Shown: positions 31,431 to 40,396 of the stretch, in pieces | Layout: every line of letters begins with the position of its first letter | Numbering within the stretch: the stretch's first letter is position 1 | Notes under the pieces: model-generated | Seen by the model: only the letters and a program-made list of their open reading frames with translations | Told to the model about the DNA's origin: nothing | Databases searched by the model: none | Program-made: the position numbers and the translations under genes | NCBI GenBank assembly: GCA_910587765.1 | Contig: CAJUNR010000033.1 | Coordinates: 1-49,621 of the forward strand | Reading direction: 5' to 3' | DNA from: an uncultured Lachnospiraceae bacterium | Lineage (GTDB): Bacteria; Bacillota; Clostridia; Lachnospirales; Lachnospiraceae | DNA length: 49,621 bases

Positions 31431-32729
31431 TCACAGTCCGGGCTCCCATTCATACGGCACAAAGCCGTATTCTTTCAGATTCTCGAGAAGATCCGCAGAT
31501 ATCTCCCCCATCCGACCGCCGGCGTCCTCTTCGGCGTGAAACAGGATCGGCGTCTCGCCGGTCACCCGGGCGATCTTCCCGAAGGTGTCCGTGAGGGCCG
31601 CCAGATAATGGTCCGTATCCTCATAAACCGCTTTGTACGCTCTGCGGTTTTCATAGATTCCGATATCGTGCCCTGCTTCTGTTATGCGTTTTAACATTTC
31701 CGATTCCTGCAAGGCTGTCTCGCCGGTGACAAAAAAGGTGGCCTTGATATTCTGCGCCTTCAGCAGGGAAAGCATTTTTTCCGTGTTGCGCTCCGATGCC
31801 CCGGCATCACAGGTCAGATAAAGCGTCTTCGGCCGGAAATAACGGTCGATCCCCGAAGCAATCCCTTCCGCGAGCCGTTCCTGATAGGCCGGATCCGCAA
31901 GTCTGCTACGTTCCGACGCATTCGTCAGAAAACCGGTCTCGATCAGACAGGCCGGCATCTCCGACTCGCGGATCACACGTATCTTCTCCCAGGCAAAAAC
32001 AGAACGGGCCTTCGCACCGCTGCTCTGAAGCGCATCCTGATGAATCAGCCCGGCCAGACGCTCGCTGTCCGTCCCGGCGTTCTGCGCACTGTAGTAGATT
32101 TCCAGACCGTTGACCCCCCGCAGGTTGCTGGAATTTTGATGAATACTGACGAAAATGTCCGCATGAGACTCTTCCGCCGTCTGTATCCGCTCTCCCAGGC
32201 TCAAAGACTCGTCCGTATCCCGGGTCATGATCACCTGATACCCCAGTTTCTCAAGCCGCTCCCGCACGCGCAGGGCGATCGACAGATTCACTTCCTTTTC
32301 CCGGACGCCTCCTCTGGCGCATCCCTCGTCAATCCCCCCATGGCCGGGATCAATGACCACCCGAATCTCTTCCGGCTCCTTGATCCTGTTCCCGACAGGC
32401 CCCGCATAATAAGCGTCCTTCTGTCCCGCATCCGCGGAAATGCCGGCGGTTTTGTACCACGTCTCCGTCCGCATATTCAAAGGAGACGGCGCCTCCTCGG
32501 ATACCGGCTGCTCCGCTACCGCCCGGGGGATCGACGGCACCGCATAATTCTTGCCGTACTGCGCCCTGTATTCAAGCCACGCCGCTCCCGCCGCAACCAA
32601 AAGCGTCAGCAGGATCAATTCGCTTATGAGCCACTGTACCCACCAGAGCCTGCTCTTTTTCCTGTCGCCGCCGTATTCTCCGGCATATCCGGCACAGGTC
32701 TGTGTCATGTACATTTTCCGATTCATCAT
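31431..32729 (-). CDS. N-acetylmuramoyl-L-alanine amidase fused to a decayed deacetylase-like domain
   Basis: 432 residues. One N-terminal membrane segment (LISELILLTLLVAAGAAWL) anchors it outside the cell. Residues about 122-300 are an Amidase_3 domain: VVIDPGHGGID, E of REKEVNL, SIHQNSS and the catalytic Glu of CLIETGFLTN. The following 125 residues (TLYLTCDAGASERNTEKMLSLLKAQNIKATFFVTG, AGHDIGIYEN) resemble a NodB polysaccharide deacetylase, but the TFDDG motif reads LTCDAG and the HxxxH zinc motif is missing, so this part is probably non-catalytic. ATG at 32729 with AAGGAG nine bases upstream; a TATAAT at 32799-32794 could be its own -10. Confidence 0.87.
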   Translation of the reverse strand: MMNRKMYMTQTCAGYAGEYGGDRKKSRLWWVQWLISELILLTLLVAAGAAWLEYRAQYGKNYAVPSIPRAVAEQPVSEEAPSPLNMRTETWYKTAGISADAGQKDAYYAGPVGNRIKEPEEIRVVIDPGHGGIDEGCARGGVREKEVNLSIALRVRERLEKLGYQVIMTRDTDESLSLGERIQTAEESHADIFVSIHQNSSNLRGVNGLEIYYSAQNAGTDSERLAGLIHQDALQSSGAKARSVFAWEKIRVIRESEMPACLIETGFLTNASERSRLADPAYQERLAEGIASGIDRYFRPKTLYLTCDAGASERNTEKMLSLLKAQNIKATFFVTGETALQESEMLKRITEAGHDIGIYENRRAYKAVYEDTDHYLAALTDTFGKIARVTGETPILFHAEEDAGGRMGEISADLLENLKEYGFVPYEWEPGL

Positions 32730-32869
32730 ATGTGTATGCTCCTTTTATCTGAAAGCGGAGCGGGAATCTCACTCCGCCGCTGTTTTCAGTTCCATTATAA
32801 CATACCATACCCAACTCGGACATCAAAATTACATCATATTTGTATCTTATTTGCATCATCTGGTTCATT

Positions 32870-33706
32870 TCACTGTATTTTGATAAACAGCTCATTGATG
32901 CCTTCATAAAATCCGATTGTCACGACCGTACTCTGGTCCTTCATCCCCGGAAAGCGATATTTCCGGTAATCCGTGGCCGTCTCCAGAAGCGGATTCCCGG
33001 GCTCGTACTCCTCCCGGCCCGTCAGCCCCAGATAACTGCTCCAGTCTTCCATGATCTGCTCCGGATCCAGCTCGGACCAGACCTTCTCCGTGCGCACGTA
33101 GAAAGCGTACAGCCTGCCGCTTGCGGCGTCCACGTAAGCGTCGATCAGCCGATTGCTCTTGTCCGCGTTCTGCTGGCTGGTCGACAGGCTGACTTTCCAC
33201 ACCGACAGATTGTTCTGCGGCTCGAGCACGTCGATGGCAGAATAGAGGACCGCCTCATACGAGGATGCCGACACTTCCCTCACGCCTTCCGGAAGGACTC
33301 CGCATTCCTTCAGCGCCGCAATCTCCCGATTGCAGATCTCATAGATCTTCTCATCCGTAATCTCCCGGCCGGAGGGACCCTGACGGTTCACCACAAAGGC
33401 ATACGTTCCCATCAGTTCTTCATAATCCATATCGTCGGACGCTCCCATCCGGGTCACCGCGCTCAGTTCGCTTTCCGGAAGCGTCTGGCGGCTCAGACAC
33501 TCCGACAAAAGCCAGAGCTTTTCGTTGCTGTTCAGCGTGTAGCGGTATCCGGCCCCGGAGTGTTCCGCCTCCTCCACGGAGATTTCATTGAGCATTCCTC
33601 TGTCTTTATAGCGCGCCATCTGCTCCGGACCGAAGATCGACGCGAGCAGAATCAGCACCGTCAAAAGAAAGATGGCCAGATCCCGCTTTTTTCTCTGCCC
33701 CGTCAT
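32870..33706 (-). CDS. Membrane-anchored protein of the two-component operon
   Basis: 278 residues. One N-terminal membrane segment (LAIFLLTVLILLASIFG) is followed by an extracytoplasmic domain without a recognised family. Its ATG overlaps the kinase stop (ATGA), so it is translated together with the kinase and may modulate it, by analogy with YycH/YycI-type partners; that analogy is positional only. Confidence 0.7.
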   Translation of the reverse strand: MTGQRKKRDLAIFLLTVLILLASIFGPEQMARYKDRGMLNEISVEEAEHSGAGYRYTLNSNEKLWLLSECLSRQTLPESELSAVTRMGASDDMDYEELMGTYAFVVNRQGPSGREITDEKIYEICNREIAALKECGVLPEGVREVSASSYEAVLYSAIDVLEPQNNLSVWKVSLSTSQQNADKSNRLIDAYVDAASGRLYAFYVRTEKVWSELDPEQIMEDWSSYLGLTGREEYEPGNPLLETATDYRKYRFPGMKDQSTVVTIGFYEGINELFIKIQ

Positions 33707-35109
33707 CGGCTCTCACCTCCCGGAATCAGGAATCCGAAACAACTCCCCACGCCGGGCGTGCTCTCGATTTCCAGCGTACTGCCGTGGAGCCGCAGAATCT
33801 CTACGCAGAGCGCCAACCCCAGACCGGCTCCGTTGTGGCTTCTGGAACGGGATTTGTCCACCATGTAGAAAGCCTCTGTGATCTTCTGACATTCTTCCGC
33901 CGGAATTCCCACACCGTGATCCCGAACCGCAAAATAATACCCGTCTTCCCGCTTCTCTCCGCGGACCGTCACTGTACTCCCCGGCTCCGACGCCTTGCAG
34001 GCATTGTCCGTCAAATTCAAAAGTACGGATTTCAGCATACTGCCGTCCGACAGGATTCGGCCCGGTTCCCAGTCAAAAAGGATTTCCATATCGGTTCTCT
34101 CTTCAAAAAGCCCTTTCAACCAGGCAAACAGCTCCTCCACATCCGTATCCTGCGGCTCATGCGGATATCTCTTCGCCACGATGATTTCCAGAAGCCGAAG
34201 CGACATGGCCTCCAGCCGCTTTCCCTCGGTATAAATATAATTGGCCGCCAGAAAATGCTTCTCTTCATCCAGCTTCCGGGAACGCAGCATATCCGCATAT
34301 CCGATTACCGCCGTCAGCGGCGTCTTCAGTTCATGAGAAAAAGCGGCGATGAAATCTTCTCGGGCGCGGATCTCATTTTCCAGTTTATGAATATTTTCCT
34401 CCACCACGCCGGCCATGTGATTAAAATCCATCGTGAGCTGCCCCATCTCGTCGCCGCTGATCTGTTCCGCCCGGTAGCTGTAGTCTCCCGCCGTCATCTT
34501 CTTCGTCGCCTGCGTCAGCAGCCGTATCGGCTTTGTCAGCCAGCGCGAGAAGATATACATAACGACGGAGCTGAAGAGAAGAATGAAAATCGTCAGTCCG
34601 CGGTAGACCGCAAAACCCCGCGCGCGTTCCGCGTAAACTTCCGTCACATCCTTCATCGTTTCCAGGTAGAGAACCCGGTCCAGAGCATGGACCACAATCC
34701 CGGTCCGGATATAGTAATGCCGGTCCGGATGGATGATCTGCCACACCCTGATCTGCTCGCCGAGATCGGAAAGCAGCGCCGTATCCTCCACAAAGCCCTC
34801 GCTGGCATAGAGCACTTCCCGGTTCTCGTCGGACAGCCGCAGAAGCCTTCCGCTTCCCTGTCCGCTGTTCTCCAGATTGGCCCCAATCTCCTCAATCACG
34901 GAATTTTGCAGGATATCGTATTTGGATGGAATATTGAGAGCCGCCGTCTCGAAGGCAAAGCGGAGGATACTGCTGTCATCGGTCGCCTGCCCGATCTCCC
35001 GCTCCAGAGATGCCTTAAAGACGTCATTTACAAAAAAATATCCGCCGATTCCGAAAGCCGCCGCCGTCGTAATCAGACTGCACAGCAATATTTTACAGGA
35101 AAATTTCAT
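33703..35109 (-). CDS. Sensor histidine kinase
   Basis: 468 residues. Two membrane segments (about 8-28 and 170-190) enclose an extracytoplasmic sensor domain. HAMP follows (SRWLTKPIRLLTQATKKMTAGDY), then HisKA with the phospho-accepting His259 (AAFSHELKTPLTAV) and the HATPase domain (NLTDNACKASEPG, DHGVGIP, NGAGLGLALC). Complete. It is 10 bases downstream of the response regulator and should phosphorylate it. Signal unknown. Confidence 0.92.
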   Translation of the reverse strand: MKFSCKILLCSLITTAAAFGIGGYFFVNDVFKASLEREIGQATDDSSILRFAFETAALNIPSKYDILQNSVIEEIGANLENSGQGSGRLLRLSDENREVLYASEGFVEDTALLSDLGEQIRVWQIIHPDRHYYIRTGIVVHALDRVLYLETMKDVTEVYAERARGFAVYRGLTIFILLFSSVVMYIFSRWLTKPIRLLTQATKKMTAGDYSYRAEQISGDEMGQLTMDFNHMAGVVEENIHKLENEIRAREDFIAAFSHELKTPLTAVIGYADMLRSRKLDEEKHFLAANYIYTEGKRLEAMSLRLLEIIVAKRYPHEPQDTDVEELFAWLKGLFEERTDMEILFDWEPGRILSDGSMLKSVLLNLTDNACKASEPGSTVTVRGEKREDGYYFAVRDHGVGIPAEECQKITEAFYMVDKSRSRSHNGAGLGLALCVEILRLHGSTLEIESTPGVGSCFGFLIPGGESR

Positions 35110-35119
35110 AAGCGCTCCA

Positions 35120-35773
35120 TTAGATCTCCAGCCGGTAGCCTACCTTATATACCGCCACCAGATTTTTCTCCCAGCCCATCTTGCGTCTAAGTCTCTGAAC
35201 GTGCAGCTCCAGGGTGCGGCTGTCCGCGATATATTCGTCCCGCCAGACTTTCTCGTAAAGCGTCTCCTTGAAAAGCGCGACGTTTTTATTTTTCATAAAA
35301 AGCACCAGCAGTCCGTACTCCTTGTTGGTCAGTACGACAGGCCGTCCCGCCTTCGTCACCTTCAGTGCCTCCAGATCCACCGTCACGTCTCCGGCCGTGA
35401 GGATGCTGTCGGTCTTGTGGAATCTTCGCAGCACCACCTCCACCCTCGCCACAAGCTCGAGGATATCGAAAGGCTTGACCAGATAGTCCTCCGCTCCCAG
35501 CTTGAGTCCGCGCACTTTGTCGCGCACATCGCTTTTGGCCGTGATGAAGATCACCGGCACATGCAGCGGTTTGATATATTCCATAATATCGAATCCGTCC
35601 GCGCCCGGAAGCATGATGTCCAGGAGAATCAGGTCAAAATCCTCCTTCTCAATCAGGTCGATGGCCGCAAGGCCGTCCTGCACGCTTCTGCACTCGTATC
35701 CGGCGGCAGACAGATTCATGTCAATCAAATCACAGATTGGTTTTTCGTCGTCCACGATCAGTATCCGTATCAT
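35120..35773 (-). CDS. OmpR/PhoB-type response regulator
   Basis: 217 residues. Receiver domain with Asp9, Asp10 and the phospho-acceptor Asp52 (LILLDIMLPG), then a winged-helix output domain (LTNKEYGLLVLFMKN, SRTLELHVQRLRRKMG). The ATG at 35773 shares ATGA with the stop of the upstream secreted-protein gene, showing tight coupling. Targets unknown; neighbouring envelope genes are candidates. Confidence 0.92.
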   Translation of the reverse strand: MIRILIVDDEKPICDLIDMNLSAAGYECRSVQDGLAAIDLIEKEDFDLILLDIMLPGADGFDIMEYIKPLHVPVIFITAKSDVRDKVRGLKLGAEDYLVKPFDILELVARVEVVLRRFHKTDSILTAGDVTVDLEALKVTKAGRPVVLTNKEYGLLVLFMKNKNVALFKETLYEKVWRDEYIADSRTLELHVQRLRRKMGWEKNLVAVYKVGYRLEI

Positions 35774-36912
35774 TGCTCCGCCTGCCACCCCCAGTATTCT
35801 CTTATTTTCCGGACCAGTTCTTCCATTGTATCTTCTTCCCGACACCGATACGTCTTCCCAAACTCCGTATCAACATCGAATCCTCCTGTTCTCTGATAGT
35901 AGATGGAGCACTGATTCTCCACCAGCGACTCCCCGTCCTCCGTCTCAATGCTGTATCTTGCCAGCACCACCAGATCCTTCATCCCGTCTCCGTCCAGATC
36001 TCTTCCCATGACGCTCTTCAGGGAATAGAGGCTGTCATATTCGCCCATCGGCTGAAAACACCATATAATGTTCCCCTGTTCATCGACCAGATAGATCATG
36101 AAGATCTCGTAGGCCGAGATCCGCACGGTGCCCGGTACCACCTTCAGGCGCCCCAGCTTCTCAAAATCCCGCGTATAGCACTGCTCTTCAATGACCCGGA
36201 AACCTCCCGAAAGCAGTTCCTCAAGCGTCCGGGCCGTGTACAGGAACTCCACGGACCTGCCGTCCCTCACAAACGTAATGATATAACCGGCGCTCTTGTT
36301 CATGCTGAAACGGTTGATCTTGTCGGACACCCGCCAGTCACGGTAGAAACCGCCGTCCCCCTGAAAGAGCACATCCCCCACTTTATAAGCGATTCCCGCG
36401 TAATCTCCCTGCGGATTGACACAGCGGGTAATCAGTATGATGTCCGTCTTCTGATCATGATTCACGTCGGCGAACGCCACGGAAGCAATGTCTTTCGTGA
36501 TCTGCCGCATCTGTCCGGGCATACATTCGTTGGTCGCCAGGCGGTGATACCGGCAGCGGATTTCTCCGGTTTCGTCCGCAATAAAAAGCGCCAGTCTCCG
36601 CCAGGTCTTATCCATCGCGGGAATCAGCGTCATCTCTTCCCCGCCGAAGGACTCCAGCACGACCGGAAAAACCTGCTCCTCGAGGATGCGGTAACCGCCG
36701 GCTTCCACGTCCTCGATACGCTCTATTCCCTGAAAACGGGCCTCATATTCCGCGTACTGGCTGCGTATCTCCTCCTGTGAGGGTTCGGACAGAGCCGGAG
36801 CGCCAAAGCGCTCCAAAGGACTCGCCGTTGCGGTCAAAACCGCCGTATTATGGCAGCACAGCAGAACAGCCGCCGCCCACAGGAGCCTTCCGCGCCATCT
36901 TCTGTTCTTCAC
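35770..36912 (-). CDS. Secreted protein with FG-GAP/calcium-type repeats
   Basis: 380 residues. Signal peptide (LLWAAAVLLCCHNTAVLTATAS), then a beta-rich domain with two calcium-loop-like repeats (ADVNHDQKTDIILITR, RDLDGDGMKDLVVLARY). The same pattern is in the lipoprotein at 15420-16070. Start is GTG at 36912 with AAGGTGG six bases upstream. It leads directly into the response regulator by an ATGA overlap, so it may be part of the sensing side of this two-component system. Confidence 0.8.
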   Translation of the reverse strand: MKNRRWRGRLLWAAAVLLCCHNTAVLTATASPLERFGAPALSEPSQEEIRSQYAEYEARFQGIERIEDVEAGGYRILEEQVFPVVLESFGGEEMTLIPAMDKTWRRLALFIADETGEIRCRYHRLATNECMPGQMRQITKDIASVAFADVNHDQKTDIILITRCVNPQGDYAGIAYKVGDVLFQGDGGFYRDWRVSDKINRFSMNKSAGYIITFVRDGRSVEFLYTARTLEELLSGGFRVIEEQCYTRDFEKLGRLKVVPGTVRISAYEIFMIYLVDEQGNIIWCFQPMGEYDSLYSLKSVMGRDLDGDGMKDLVVLARYSIETEDGESLVENQCSIYYQRTGGFDVDTEFGKTYRCREEDTMEELVRKIREYWGWQAEQ

Positions 36913-36923
36913 CGTATCCCACC

Positions 36924-38483
36924 TTATTCTGTATTCTGCCCCGTATTTCCGTCCGGAGCGGCCGTTCTGCTGTCCCGTTCTTCTTTCTCCAGCAGCTTGC
37001 AGGTCAGAAGCAGATACAGCACCTGATCCGGATTTTCCAGATCAATATGTACCATCTCCCGGATATGCGCCATCCGGTACAGGAAGGTGCTTCTGTGGAT
37101 AAAAAGCGCCTTTGCCGCTTTGACCGCGTTCATCTGGCAGTAAATGTACGTGCGCAGCGTTTCAAAATAATCCGTTTTGTGCTCGCTGTCGTAATCCCGC
37201 AGAGTCAGTACCGCCCGGCTGCATATAACCTCCGTCTCCAGTTTTTCCGTGCATTTTCCCATCAGATAATCGAGGGCAATGTCCTCAAAACGGTTCACCC
37301 AGCGCAGCGGATAGCGTTTCATCCCCTCGCCGAGAGCGATCCTGGACTGGAAATAATACTGCTTCAGAGACTGCAGACCGGTAAACTCATAGCTGATCCC
37401 CGCCTTGAGATAGCTGTCTTTCAGAAAGCCGGTCAGCGTCTGCACCGCGTCCTCAAGCGTTTTTCCGCTGTGGGTGAGATTCACATAGACGACAATGTTC
37501 TCTTCCAGAAGAAACGCACAGCTTCCCTTCATCAGACTCTCGATCTGGTGGCAGATAAAGCGCACCACCGTCAGATTCTGCCGGTCCACGGTGGACACAT
37601 GGATGTTCATGCAGAAATAAGTATGGGTTTCCTTCCAGTTAAAATTCTCAAAACGGGCGCCCATGGAGGACAGATCCATATGCTCTTCCGTCAGCACGTT
37701 GGATAGAAGACGGTCCAGCGTATAACTGATGTCCGACTGAAGCACCGTATATTTCTCCAGCATCTGCTGTATATATTTTGCCAGATGCAGCAGAAGATAT
37801 TCATCGTAGACTTTCAGCTTCCTTGTGGCTTCCACAAGAATTACCCGATACCCGTACCGGTTTTTATCATAGATATCCACAAACAGATTGTTCCGCTGTG
37901 TGACGGGATCTTCAAAATGCCGAACAGTCAGGGCCGCTCCCGGCATCCCGTCTTCCGTCGCATAAGCGGTCACTTTGTTGTGCTGCAGAATATCCTGATA
38001 TTCCGGCATGGCGTCCATCAGACTGCTGTAATCAATCACAAATCCCCCGGTTGTGCTGACCATGATGGGATTGTGGAAAATCCGGTGAGAACCATCCAGA
38101 AGCGTCTTCAGCGTCCGTTCGGAAAGCGCCAGATTCTGCATGCGCTCGTCCCATGCGTCGTAAGTGTCAAAAATCCGCTGCACGGTATTGAACAGTTCCT
38201 CCGCATTGATGCCGGCCGGGAAAAAACAGATGCCGAAGACGTTTCCCTCCGGCTTTGGCAGTTCGGCTCCCACGACCAGAAGCAGGTTATCCCCATGATT
38301 GTTCAGCAGGAAGCCGCTCATATCCTCTTCTCTTACAATGTATACTTTATTTTTCTTAAAATCGGTACCGCTCTGGTAAAACAGCGGACGTTTCAGATTC
38401 ATCTCCTCGGACATTTCGCCGAGCTGGCAGTCCGGATAGTTCTGTCTCAGCCGGTCCGCCAGAATCTGCATACTGATTCTCAT
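36924..38483 (-). CDS. PucR family transcriptional regulator
   Basis: 519 residues. A long N-terminal sensory part without clear family is followed by the PucR C-terminal helix-turn-helix (LRTYIYCQMNAVKAAKALFIHRSTFLYRMAHIREM). Regulators of this kind often control purine or amino acid catabolism. ATG at 38483 behind GAGG. It ends 11 bases before the secreted-protein gene, so it may head the whole 38.5-32.9 kb operon. Confidence 0.82.
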   Translation of the reverse strand: MRISMQILADRLRQNYPDCQLGEMSEEMNLKRPLFYQSGTDFKKNKVYIVREEDMSGFLLNNHGDNLLLVVGAELPKPEGNVFGICFFPAGINAEELFNTVQRIFDTYDAWDERMQNLALSERTLKTLLDGSHRIFHNPIMVSTTGGFVIDYSSLMDAMPEYQDILQHNKVTAYATEDGMPGAALTVRHFEDPVTQRNNLFVDIYDKNRYGYRVILVEATRKLKVYDEYLLLHLAKYIQQMLEKYTVLQSDISYTLDRLLSNVLTEEHMDLSSMGARFENFNWKETHTYFCMNIHVSTVDRQNLTVVRFICHQIESLMKGSCAFLLEENIVVYVNLTHSGKTLEDAVQTLTGFLKDSYLKAGISYEFTGLQSLKQYYFQSRIALGEGMKRYPLRWVNRFEDIALDYLMGKCTEKLETEVICSRAVLTLRDYDSEHKTDYFETLRTYIYCQMNAVKAAKALFIHRSTFLYRMAHIREMVHIDLENPDQVLYLLLTCKLLEKEERDSRTAAPDGNTGQNTE

Positions 38484-38572
38484 ATCTTTATCCTCAGTTC
38501 CATGAAAATTCCAAAATCCTATTTCAGTATATCCTCATCCGATATTTCTGTCAATTTCCGATTTTCTCCGGG

Positions 38573-38626
38573 AGGCGGAAGGATGATCTGCCCGCATCGG
38601 GCGTCCGGGCGGCATGAGTGTGAACA
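38573..38626 (+). repeat. Right-half fragment of the MITE-like repeat
   Basis: Contains GGATGATCTGCCCG, the core GCATCGGGCGTCCGGG and GAGTGTGAACATGAA, matching the right half of the element at 16229-16441 but with a decayed end. Confidence 0.7.
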
Positions 38627-38628
38627 TG

Positions 38629-38675
38629 AAAAAACTGCCGTAAGACATGGCAGGTCATACCACATATTACAGCAG
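38629..38675 (-). terminator. Terminator of the Wood-Ljungdahl cluster (after folD)
   Basis: CTGCTGTAA (38675-38667) pairs with TTACGGCAG (38643-38635), one G-T pair, followed on the minus strand by six T. It lies about 40 bases after the folD stop. Confidence 0.82.
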
Positions 38676-38714
38676 TCTTTGCAATTCTTTTATTTTGAAC
38701 AGGTTGTGCGCGGA

Positions 38715-39566
38715 TTACGCGAATTTTCTCATCGCCGCTTCTACTACGTGTCCCACAAGAACCGAAGTAGTTACGCTTCCGACTCCGCCCGGAACCGGAG
38801 TGATCGCTTCCACGATCGGCTCTACCGCCGCGTAGTCCACATCGCCACAGAGCTTGCCTTCTTCATTTACATTGATTCCGACGTCAATCACAATCTGGCC
38901 CGGAGATACATACTCTGCGCCAACCACGCCTGCACGGCCTGCGGCCACGATCAGGATCTCGCCCTCTCTTGCCACGGACGGCATATCAATCGTCCGGGTA
39001 TGGCAGGTAGTAACCGTCGCGTTCTTCTTGATCAGCATCTGTGCCGCCGGTTTTCCGACCACCAGAGAACGGCCGATGACGACCGCCTTCTTGCCGGTGC
39101 AGTCGATTCCGTAATGATCCAGAATCTCCATACATGCCTGCGGCGTACAGGGCGGGAAGCCAACCTTCTTGCCGGTGAACACGCCGCCTAAGGAAGCGTC
39201 TGTCTGGCAGTCCACATCCTTCTCCGCCGCCAGTGCGTTCTCCACCAGAGTCTGATCAATGTGCTTGGGAAGCGGACGGAACATCAGAACACCGTGGATA
39301 TTGTCGTCTTTATTGACCTCGTCCACCACCTTCAGCAGTTCTTCCTGACTCACGTCCGCGGGCAGAAGGTATTTCTTATACTCTACACCCAGCGTCTCGC
39401 AGCGCTTGGTTGCGCCTCTCTCGTAAGAAAGGTCATCCGGTCTCTCGCCTACACGGATGATTCCCAGCGTCGGTTTCACACCCTTCGCGTTCAGCGTCGC
39501 CACATCCGCTTTGATCCGCTCATTCAATGCAGCGGTTACTTCTTTACCTAATAATTGTTTTGCCAT
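38715..39566 (-). CDS. folD: Methylenetetrahydrofolate dehydrogenase/cyclohydrolase FolD
   Basis: 283 residues. Bifunctional FolD fold: LGIIRVGERPDDLSYERGATKRCETLG near the substrate site, then the nucleotide-binding part KAVVIGRSLVVGKPAAQML and the end PVPGGVGSVTTSVLVGHVV. Here it would mainly reduce methenyl- to methylene-THF, since FchA supplies cyclohydrolase activity. GGAG precedes the ATG. Last gene of the cluster. Confidence 0.95.
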   Translation of the reverse strand: MAKQLLGKEVTAALNERIKADVATLNAKGVKPTLGIIRVGERPDDLSYERGATKRCETLGVEYKKYLLPADVSQEELLKVVDEVNKDDNIHGVLMFRPLPKHIDQTLVENALAAEKDVDCQTDASLGGVFTGKKVGFPPCTPQACMEILDHYGIDCTGKKAVVIGRSLVVGKPAAQMLIKKNATVTTCHTRTIDMPSVAREGEILIVAAGRAGVVGAEYVSPGQIVIDVGINVNEEGKLCGDVDYAAVEPIVEAITPVPGGVGSVTTSVLVGHVVEAAMRKFA

Positions 39567-39638
39567 ATTGTTCTCCTATTTCCGTTCCGTGGCTTCCCGG
39601 ACAGGACGCATCTGTCCGTCCCGGAAAGACACTGATAA

Positions 39639-40268
39639 CTACCTTAATCTAGCATTGACCGCAGCAAAGATCTCGTCTGCCTTTTTGCTGTAATCCGCAA
39701 TCATCTTATCCGCTTTTTCGTTCAGGGACGCAGCGTACTCCTTGTCAGCCATGGACTTGGTGTTGATGAATACGTTCAGAGAAGCTCCCAGAAGCGCCGC
39801 CTTACAGAAGACAACGCCGACGCCTGCATCAGAGATGGCAAGCGCGGAGCCCTTCGCGGCAAACTCCTCGATCACGTCGATGGCTTCGCAACATTTCTCC
39901 ATGATCTCCATCGGAACCGCGCAGGCTTCCTTCAGAACAATCGCCATCACGCGCGCTTTTTCCGCCTTCTCCTCCTCGGTCTCTCTCGGCATGCCGTACG
40001 CCTTGGAGAGCGGCTCGAACGCTTCCGCATCCGCTTCCACCAGACGGAGGAAATCCGCCTGAAGAGCCGTAGCCTTTTCCTTCATGGCAATGATGTCCGC
40101 TTCCACGTCCGCATATTTTTTCTTGCCTACGGTCAGGCTTCCGACCATATTGCCGAGCGCCATACCGACAGCGCCCACCAGCGCCGATGCGCCGCCGCCG
40201 CCCGGTACCGGAGCTTTCGACGCAAGCACATCTACAAATTCTTCACAGGTTCCTTTCGTGAATCCCAT
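39639..40268 (-). CDS. fchA: Methenyltetrahydrofolate cyclohydrolase FchA
   Basis: 209 residues of the cyclodeaminase/cyclohydrolase family: SKAPVPGGGGASALVGAVGMALGNMVG, then helical repeats. It converts formyl-THF to methenyl-THF in the folate branch. GGAGG precedes the ATG. It lies between fhs and folD in the order of the reactions. Confidence 0.93.
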   Translation of the reverse strand: MGFTKGTCEEFVDVLASKAPVPGGGGASALVGAVGMALGNMVGSLTVGKKKYADVEADIIAMKEKATALQADFLRLVEADAEAFEPLSKAYGMPRETEEEKAEKARVMAIVLKEACAVPMEIMEKCCEAIDVIEEFAAKGSALAISDAGVGVVFCKAALLGASLNVFINTKSMADKEYAASLNEKADKMIADYSKKADEIFAAVNARLR

Positions 40269-40396
40269 ATATTACCTCCATATACATGACAGTGAGCAGG
40301 GAACGTGCATTCCCTGCTTTCTGTATACACGGAGCGCATATGGGAACACTGCCCCGCTGCATGCGCCCCGTGCAATTTGCCTTATGTAAATCCGAT

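Noticed and set aside
31436..32729. Calling the amidase a bifunctional amidase/deacetylase
   Set aside because: The NodB-like half lacks the Asp-Asp and HxxxH metal ligands, so activity cannot be claimed.
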